DNA from: Deltaproteobacteria bacterium
Lineage (GTDB): Bacteria > Desulfobacterota > Desulfuromonadia > Desulfuromonadales > JAAYDE01
DNA: 12,791 nt
Direction of reading: 5' to 3'
Assembly: GCA_017417085.1 (NCBI GenBank)
Contig: JAFPZV010000037.1
Location: 1-12,791, forward strand
Shown piece by piece: positions 4,618 to 12,791 of the stretch; the first letter of the stretch is position 1, and the number at the start of each line of letters is the position of its first letter. The notes under the pieces were generated by a model, which searched no databases, had not been told where the DNA came from, and saw nothing but the letters and a program-made list of their open reading frames with translations. Position numbers and translations under genes: made by a program.

Positions 4618-7152
4618 TCACCCCGCTTCGAAAAACTGCCGCATGGCGGCGAGTACCGTCTGCGTATCGCCCTCGGCGCGGCGCGTTTTGGGCAGGGAAT
4701 CCAGAAACAGCGCGCCGTAGTACTTGTTGACCACGCGGCTGTCGAGGATCAGCACCACGCCGCGATCGGTGCGGCTGCGGATCAGCCGCCCAAAGCCCTG
4801 CTTGAAACGGATCACCGCCTGCGGCACGGTATATTCGCGGAAAGGATCGCCGCCCTCGCGCTGCAGGGCATCGACGCGCGCCTGCTGAATCGGTTCGGTG
4901 GGGACCCTAAATGGCAGCTTGACGATGATGATCTGTTCCAGCGCCCGCCCCGGCACATCCACGCCCTCCCAGAAGGAATCGGTGGCAAACAGCACGCTGG
5001 TGGGATCGCTTACAAAGGTTTGCAGCAGCCGGTGCCGGCTGTCGTCTCCCTGGCACAGGCAGCGATAGCCGTGAGCCCTTAAGGATGGCGCGGCTTCGGC
5101 AAAGACCCGCCTGAGCAACGTATAGGCGGTGAAAAGCACGAAGGTGCGGCCATCCGCGGCCAGTATCGCCCGTTCGCACAGATCGCGGGCGGCAGCCGGA
5201 AAATCGCCGCTGTTGGGGTCGGGCAAATCGTTGGGCAGGGCAACCAGCGCCTGGTTGGGAAAATCGAAGGGCGAAGCCAGCTGCAATTCGCTTAAGCGGG
5301 CATTTTCCTCCGCAAGCCCCACCCGCGCCCGGAAATAGCCGAACGACTTGCGCACCGCCAGCGTCGCGCTGGTCAGCACCACCGTTTTGTGATGCCCGAA
5401 CAGATGTTCGCGCAGCAGAGGCGCAACGGTCAGCGGCGCGACGCAGAGCCGGCAGATGACGCCCGATGAACGCCCGATGCGCCCCTGCGTCACCTCCATC
5501 CAGACGCAGTGTTCTTCGTCGCAGTCCACAAACAGCCGCAGGGAAGCCGCCAGCCGTTCCAACCTTCCCGCCGCGGCCGACACATCCACCAGCACCGCCG
5601 CCAGTTTCTCCCCTTCCAGATCCCCGCAACGCTCAATCAGGCCGCGCAAGCCCTTTGCAAGCGCGCAGGTATCGCTTTCCAGTTCCAGCACCTTTTCGCG
5701 GATCGCCTCCCAGGCTCCGGAAACGGCAAAGGCACCCGTCACGCGAAGGCGCAGATCTCCCTGGGGCTGCTGCATAAATTCGCGCACCCGGAAAGCCACG
5801 TCTTCCAGCGTTGAAATCGCCTTTTCCCGCAGCCTGTCGCCTCCCTTCGCCAGTTTTTGAACCGTTTCGAAAAAATCAACGTAGAGCGCATTCTCCGACG
5901 ACGGAATCAGCATGGAAAGGCTGTTCAGCAGCCGCGGCAGAAAACCCGCGTCAACCTTGCGGGGATGGCGCAAACGGTTGAGCAGCCGCACAAACCCAAA
6001 ACGGGTCACCTCACTGGAGAAGAAACGGGTCGCCCCGTCTTCCAGATGATGCGCCTCGTCCAGAATCAGCCGGGTACTGGCCGGAAGCAGCGCGGTAGCC
6101 GAATAGTTGCCGCTCTGCGCGCGGATGGCCAGATCGGCCATCAGCAGCGCATGGTTGACCACCAGCAGATCCGCCTGCGCGGCCAGCCGCCGTGCCCGCT
6201 GCAGAAAGCAGTCGCCGAAAAAGGGACAGAGCACATGGAGACACTGATCCAGTTCACAGCAAACTTCCTCCCAAACCGTTTCCGACGGCGCAAACGGCAT
6301 CGAAGCCCGTGAGCCATCCCGTGTTTCCAGGCTCCATTCGGCAATCCGCTCCAATTCCGTTTTCTGTGCATTCTCCAGCAGGTCCGGCTCCTGACGCGCA
6401 TCCTCCAGACGCCGCCGGCACAGATAGTTGGAGCGCCCCTTGAGAAGCGCGGCACGGAACCCGACGCCGCTGGCATGACGCAGCAGGGGAATATCCTTGG
6501 AGATCAGCTGTTCCTGCAAATTGATGGTATTGGTCGAGACAATGACCCGTTCCCGGTTGGAGGTGCTCCAGAGCACGGCCGGCAGCAGATAGGCCAGGCT
6601 CTTGCCGGTGCCGGTGCCGGCTTCCACCAGGGCCAGCCGATCCCGATTGAAAGCCTCCGCAACCGTCAACGCCATGCGCAGCTGCTCCGGACGTTCCTCA
6701 TAGCCGGAAAGCGCGGCCGCAAAGCGGCCATCCGGAGCGAAACACCGGCCGATTGTTTCCAAATCCAGAGGAATAATCTTGTTTTGCGGCAGTGGTTCCA
6801 CAACTCTGTACACATTGTTCACAGAGTTGTCCACAATATAGAAGGCCACGCTCAAGGTCGCCAACTGCGCGGCAATACTGATATCCGGCGAAGAAGGCCG
6901 CAGATCTCCCGAGGGATGGTTGTGAATAACGACGCCCCCCGCCTCGCAACGGGCGGCAACCGCCGGGACAGCATTATGCGAACCGCGTGCCGCGACACTT
7001 ACCTGTGCAACCTGAGCCCTTTCGTTCAACGTGCCGACAAAAAACACCTCGTTGCCGTTTGCCGCGGCAATTTCCGAGCGCAGCTCATGGACAACATCCG
7101 GCGTAAAGGTCCGCTGCACCTGTCCTGCACTCTGTGGGGAAGCCGGGGGCAC
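4618..7152 (-). CDS. dinG: DinG-family Fe-S DNA helicase with N-terminal JAB/RadC-like domain
   Basis: The protein has 844 residues from a GTG at 7152, which sits 6 bases after AAAAGGA; a TTG at 7158 touches that ribosome site and is less likely. DinG/YoaA are XPD-like superfamily 2 helicases that unwind DNA 5' to 3' at replication and repair intermediates. Seen: Walker A GTGTGKS (179-185), four cysteines for a 4Fe-4S cluster (245, 304, 309, 315), DEAH box (365-368), LTSATL (593-598), FATDSFWEGVDVPG (722-735), and motif VI QGFGRLIRSRTDRG (785-798). Residues 1-120 carry a JAB/MPN+ signature: Glu35, HNHPSG with His77 and His79, and Asp90 exactly 11 residues on, as in RadC. E. coli DinG lacks this domain, which accounts for much of the extra length (DinG has about 716 residues). 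The start overlaps the end region of the CNNM/CBS gene. Confidence 0.9.
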   Translation of the reverse strand: MPPASPQSAGQVQRTFTPDVVHELRSEIAAANGNEVFFVGTLNERAQVAQVSVAARGSHNAVPAVAARCEAGGVVIHNHPSGDLRPSSPDISIAAQLATLSVAFYIVDNSVNNVYRVVEPLPQNKIIPLDLETIGRCFAPDGRFAAALSGYEERPEQLRMALTVAEAFNRDRLALVEAGTGTGKSLAYLLPAVLWSTSNRERVIVSTNTINLQEQLISKDIPLLRHASGVGFRAALLKGRSNYLCRRRLEDARQEPDLLENAQKTELERIAEWSLETRDGSRASMPFAPSETVWEEVCCELDQCLHVLCPFFGDCFLQRARRLAAQADLLVVNHALLMADLAIRAQSGNYSATALLPASTRLILDEAHHLEDGATRFFSSEVTRFGFVRLLNRLRHPRKVDAGFLPRLLNSLSMLIPSSENALYVDFFETVQKLAKGGDRLREKAISTLEDVAFRVREFMQQPQGDLRLRVTGAFAVSGAWEAIREKVLELESDTCALAKGLRGLIERCGDLEGEKLAAVLVDVSAAAGRLERLAASLRLFVDCDEEHCVWMEVTQGRIGRSSGVICRLCVAPLTVAPLLREHLFGHHKTVVLTSATLAVRKSFGYFRARVGLAEENARLSELQLASPFDFPNQALVALPNDLPDPNSGDFPAAARDLCERAILAADGRTFVLFTAYTLLRRVFAEAAPSLRAHGYRCLCQGDDSRHRLLQTFVSDPTSVLFATDSFWEGVDVPGRALEQIIIVKLPFRVPTEPIQQARVDALQREGGDPFREYTVPQAVIRFKQGFGRLIRSRTDRGVVLILDSRVVNKYYGALFLDSLPKTRRAEGDTQTVLAAMRQFFEAG

Positions 7153-7154
7153 GC

Positions 7155-10638
<3,484 letters not shown>

Positions 10639-10649
10639 GCGCCGACTGT

Positions 10650-11468
10650 TCAGAGGACGCTGCCGGTGCTTCCTTTTTCCCGGCCCGGCAGCAGCCGGGC
10701 GCCGTTTTCGAGGATCTCTTCCAGTTCGGCATCGGAAAGGTGCAGGCGCCGCTGGAGCACTTCCATCTCATCGGCCGGATCGAAAAGCGGGTAGTCGCTG
10801 CCGAACAGAATCCGCTCACGCGGATGATGGTTGAAGATGTCGAACAGCAGCTGATCGGAAATGTCGTACAGGGAACTCGACGTATCGAAATAGACATTGC
10901 GCCCGGCAAGATGCTCCACCACATACTGCCAGTGCTGAAAGCCACCGAAATGCGCGGCGATGACCCGCAGCCTGGGGAACCGTTCAAGCTGGGCCGCCAT
11001 CTTCTGCGGACTGGAAAAATTCTCCTCCGGCGGCAGACGGTCGCCCACATGCACCATCAGCAAAAATCTGTCGCCTATCGCCTCCAGAATCGGATCCAGC
11101 CGCGGATCGTCCAGCGCGAAGCCCTGAAAATCCGGATGCAGCTTGATGCCGATGACCCCTGCCTTTTCAAGCCGCTCCAGTTCCTGTTCCCACTGCCCGA
11201 AACCGGGATGAAAGGTGCCAAAGGGTTCCAGCATCGGGTAGTTTTCCCGGATATGAATCGCCCAGTTGTTGGCGGGAATGACCTGTTCCGGTTTGGTCGC
11301 CGCGCAGTGCAGCAGCGCGCGATTTATGCCGGCGCGTGTGAGCCGCGGCAGCAGATCCTCCAGAGTGCCGTTTCCCACCGGAGGAATCCGGTAATGATTT
11401 TCCAGCTGATGCACGACTTTGTCGGCGATTTTGGGATGAAACGCATGGGTATGCACATCAATAAACAT
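10650..11468 (-). CDS. Amidohydrolase-family (amidohydrolase 2) metal-dependent hydrolase
   Basis: The protein has 272 residues. The ATG at 11468 has GGAG 7 bases upstream on its strand. It is a predicted cytoplasmic TIM-barrel hydrolase of the amidohydrolase_2 type. Visible metal-site elements: the first-strand HxH in MFIDVHTHAFHPK (His6, His8), GIKLHPDFQGF (Lys109, His111), LMVHVGD (His140), AAHFGGFQHW (His173), and LFGSDYPLFD (Asp225) near the end of the barrel. These match ACMSD/gamma-resorcylate decarboxylase-type and related uncharacterised hydrolases and decarboxylases, though most of those are somewhat longer. No signal peptide is seen. Substrate and pathway cannot be told: neither neighbour is a metabolic enzyme. 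It converges on ligA and is divergent from the DUF4126 gene. Confidence 0.88.
   Translation of the reverse strand: MFIDVHTHAFHPKIADKVVHQLENHYRIPPVGNGTLEDLLPRLTRAGINRALLHCAATKPEQVIPANNWAIHIRENYPMLEPFGTFHPGFGQWEQELERLEKAGVIGIKLHPDFQGFALDDPRLDPILEAIGDRFLLMVHVGDRLPPEENFSSPQKMAAQLERFPRLRVIAAHFGGFQHWQYVVEHLAGRNVYFDTSSSLYDISDQLLFDIFNHHPRERILFGSDYPLFDPADEMEVLQRRLHLSDAELEEILENGARLLPGREKGSTGSVL
10683..10708 (+). terminator. GC-rich hairpin, weak terminator candidate after ligA
   Basis: GCCCGGC (10683-10689) and GCCGGGC (10694-10700) form a perfect 7-bp stem with a 4-base loop, followed by GCCG and TTTT at 10705-10708. It lies inside the converging amidohydrolase coding region, about 45 bases past the ligA stop. 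The T-run is short and distant, so it may reflect only codon composition. Confidence 0.3.
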
Positions 11469-11624
11469 GGAAACACTCCTGACTTGGAAATATAATATCG
11501 TTGCTGTACTGGGGCGATGATCGGGTTCCCGGCTGTTTTACCGCCAATGCGCCCGAAAAGCACTGCTTTTTCTTCAACAACCATCCGAAAAACGTGGCGA
11601 AAATATGCCGGGGAGGAGAGACCC
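11469..11624. promoter_or_regulatory. Divergent promoter region between the amidohydrolase and DUF4126 genes
   Basis: These 156 bases hold TATAAT at 11491-11496 on the + strand, which reads as ATTATA in an AT-rich stretch on the other strand. No convincing -35 hexamer lies at the right distance on either side. An in-frame upstream ATG at 11517 exists for the DUF4126 frame but lacks a ribosome site. Nothing else was recognised. Confidence 0.3.
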
Positions 11625-12239
11625 ATGGAGAATTTCACCCATATCGTGCAGACGCTTTCCGCAACTCTGGGCGTCGCCTGGGCCAGCGGCATCAACCTGT
11701 ACGCCGCCCTGCTGGTTATCGGATTGCTGGGCGCCACCGGTTCCATCGCCCTGCCGGAACATTTGCAGATGCTTTCCCATCCGCTTGTACTGGCAGCTTC
11801 GGGTTTCATGTACCTGGTGGAGTTTATCGCCGACAAGATTCCGGGTGTGGACAGCGGCTGGGACGCACTCCACACCTTTATCCGGATTCCGGCGGGCGCG
11901 GTTCTTGCGGCAGGCATGGCCGGATCGGTCGATCCGGCGATCTCGCTGGCGGCGGCGGTGGTCGGCGGCGGACTTGCGGCGGGATCCCACGCCACCAAGG
12001 CGGGGACCCGGGTACTCATCAACACCTCCCCGGAACCCTTTTCCAACTGGACAGCCTCCGTTTCCGAAGACGCGCTGACGGTGGGCGGCATTTTCCTTGC
12101 GCTGAACCATCCCTGGCTGTTCCTGGGCCTGCTCCTGATTTTCATCCTGTTGATGATCTGGCTGCTTCCCAAAATCTGGCGGGGTGTCAAGGGGATGTTC
12201 CGGTTTATCGGACGATTGTTTGGCAGGGCACGTTCATAG
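11625..12239 (+). CDS. DUF4126 family integral membrane protein
   Basis: The protein has 204 residues. The ATG at 11625 follows GGGAGGAG (11611-11618), which decides against the upstream ATG at 11517. It is recognised as DUF4126 from LGVAWASGINLYAALLVIGLLG (16-37), VEFIADKIPGVDSGWDALHTFIRIPAGA (65-92), SHATKAGTR (121-129), and NTSPEPFSNW with SEDA (133-150). Hydrophobic segments lie at about 12-37, 54-69, 88-101, 104-120 and 165-182, so it should sit in the inner membrane, with a basic C-terminal tail (184-204). The family has no established function. The conserved polar residues between segments hint at a small-solute or ion role, but this is speculative. Its neighbours do not suggest a job. 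Confidence 0.85.
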   Translation: MENFTHIVQTLSATLGVAWASGINLYAALLVIGLLGATGSIALPEHLQMLSHPLVLAASGFMYLVEFIADKIPGVDSGWDALHTFIRIPAGAVLAAGMAGSVDPAISLAAAVVGGGLAAGSHATKAGTRVLINTSPEPFSNWTASVSEDALTVGGIFLALNHPWLFLGLLLIFILLMIWLLPKIWRGVKGMFRFIGRLFGRARS

Positions 12240-12568
12240 AAAACCGGAGAGATCCCCTGGAATTTAGTCTCGCGTTCCATTTTTATGCCGGGAACAGTTG
12301 GCAAGGTGGAGCAGCTTTTCTCATGCCATCATGAAATTGCAAGAAACGGCAAAGTATATTAAGCTCCGTAAAAGCCCCGAAAGAAAACCTCCACTACCTC
12401 ACAGGGCAAAAAGGGCGGCATGATATCCGGCTACAAAACACCGGGCATGTCCGCATCAAAAGGGAAAACATGAATTTTCGCCTATTGCGGCAAAAACAGA
12501 CAGGGTGATCGGGAATACCGGTCTTGTCCCGATGGAGCGGAACGACCGAAGACGGAGGCACTTGACTT
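12240..12568 (+). other. 329-base non-coding leader upstream of the DtxR-type gene, with three hairpins
   Basis: No credible gene is present; a 30-codon frame from 12330 has no ribosome site. Three hairpins follow each other: (1) 12415-12454, outer stem GCGGCATG with CATG-t-CCGC, inner CCGG/CCGG, loop CTACAAAACA; (2) 12475-12496, TTTTCGCC/GGCAAAAA with one mismatch and a 6-base loop; (3) 12508-12533, ATCGGGA/TCCCGAT with a 12-base loop. The last ends 20 bases before the ribosome site of the next gene. None has a proper T-run. The set could be a structured 5' leader controlling the regulator gene. No known riboswitch class was recognised. Confidence 0.35.
12258..12284 (+). terminator. Weak terminator candidate after the DUF4126 gene
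   Basis: TGGAA (12258-12262) pairs with TTCCA (12275-12279) and is followed directly by a five-base T-run (12280-12284). The stem is only 5 bp with a 12-base loop, so termination would be inefficient at best. Confidence 0.3.
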
Positions 12569-12791
12569 ATGAAAAATCACATGGAGCTTTCCGAAAGTCT
12601 GGAAGATTATCTGGAAGCCATTCTTGATCTGGAACGGACCTGCAAGGTTGCCCGTACGAAGGACATTGCCGAAAAGCTGGACATCAAACCGGGCTCCGTG
12701 ACCGGGGCCCTGCGGGTATTGGGAGAAAAAGGACTGATCAACTACTCTCCGTACAGCTACATCACGCTCACGCCACAGGGCGAGAGCCTCG
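12569..12791 (+). CDS. DtxR/MntR-family metal-dependent transcriptional regulator (3' truncated by the window edge)
   Basis: The first 74 residues are visible. The ATG at 12569 follows GGAGG (12554-12558) with 10-base spacing. LSESLEDYLEAILDLE (7-22) and the winged helix-turn-helix that follows (ARTKDIAEKLDIKPGSVTGALRVLGEKGLINYSPYSYITLTPQGESL, in pieces over 28-74) are typical of the DtxR/MntR/IdeR N-terminal domain. Recognition-helix residues lie around PGSVTGALRVL (41-51). Family members dimerise on binding Fe2+ or Mn2+ and repress metal uptake genes. The metal-binding and dimerisation domain lies beyond the edge, so iron and manganese types cannot be told apart. The long hairpin-rich leader upstream may contribute to control. 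Confidence 0.9.
   Translation, partial: MKNHMELSESLEDYLEAILDLERTCKVARTKDIAEKLDIKPGSVTGALRVLGEKGLINYSPYSYITLTPQGESL

Noticed and set aside
11324..12304. 326-codon open frame antisense to the DUF4126 gene
   Set aside because: Overlaps the amidohydrolase start and the DUF4126 gene, has a biased composition, and lacks a ribosome site at its start.
12330..12422. 30-codon reading upstream of the DtxR-type gene
   Set aside because: No ribosome site, odd Lys/Pro/Arg-rich composition, and it runs into the first leader hairpin.

Overview
The window combines a compact type III secretion (T3SS) translocon operon with a run of ordinary housekeeping genes. The DNA is GC-rich, roughly 60% by eye, apart from an AT-rich patch at about 181-290. 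No marker fixes the taxon. An EspA/SseB-type translocon beside ordinary chromosomal genes, including a helicase with an added JAB domain, would fit a Gram-negative bacterium, possibly of the PVC group (for example Lentisphaerota). That placement is a low-confidence guess.

Left part (1-467): the 3' end of a gene ends in two AT-hook motifs. It is followed by a hairpin, an AT-rich patch with a sigma70-like promoter, a perfect inverted repeat (TGGCAAC-aaa-GTTGCCA), and a near-consensus sigma54 -24/-12 promoter about 60 bp before the first operon gene.

Translocon operon (468-4487, + strand): a 104-aa basic coiled-coil protein (possible SseA/CesAB-type filament chaperone), two tandem paralogues of an EspA/SseB-type filament subunit, a TPR class II chaperone (SycD/LcrH/SscA type), the major translocator SctE (SseC/EspD/YopB type), and the minor translocator SctB (SseD/EspB type). 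The order matches sseA-sseB-sscA-sseC-sseD of Salmonella SPI-2, with the filament gene duplicated. Together these would build the extracellular filament and the host-membrane pore of an injectisome. No export apparatus, ATPase, needle or effector gene lies in the window, so the basal body must be encoded elsewhere. A strong bidirectional terminator closes the operon.

Right part (4618-12791): a DinG-family Fe-S helicase with an N-terminal JAB/RadC-like domain and, overlapping it upstream, a CNNM/CBS (CorC/HlyC) membrane protein, both on the - strand. Divergent from these is ligA (NAD+-dependent DNA ligase). A convergent amidohydrolase follows, then a divergent DUF4126 membrane protein. The window ends in a DtxR/MntR-type metalloregulator, cut by the edge, preceded by a 329-bp leader with three successive hairpins. 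No tRNA, rRNA, transposase, CRISPR array or phage gene was seen.
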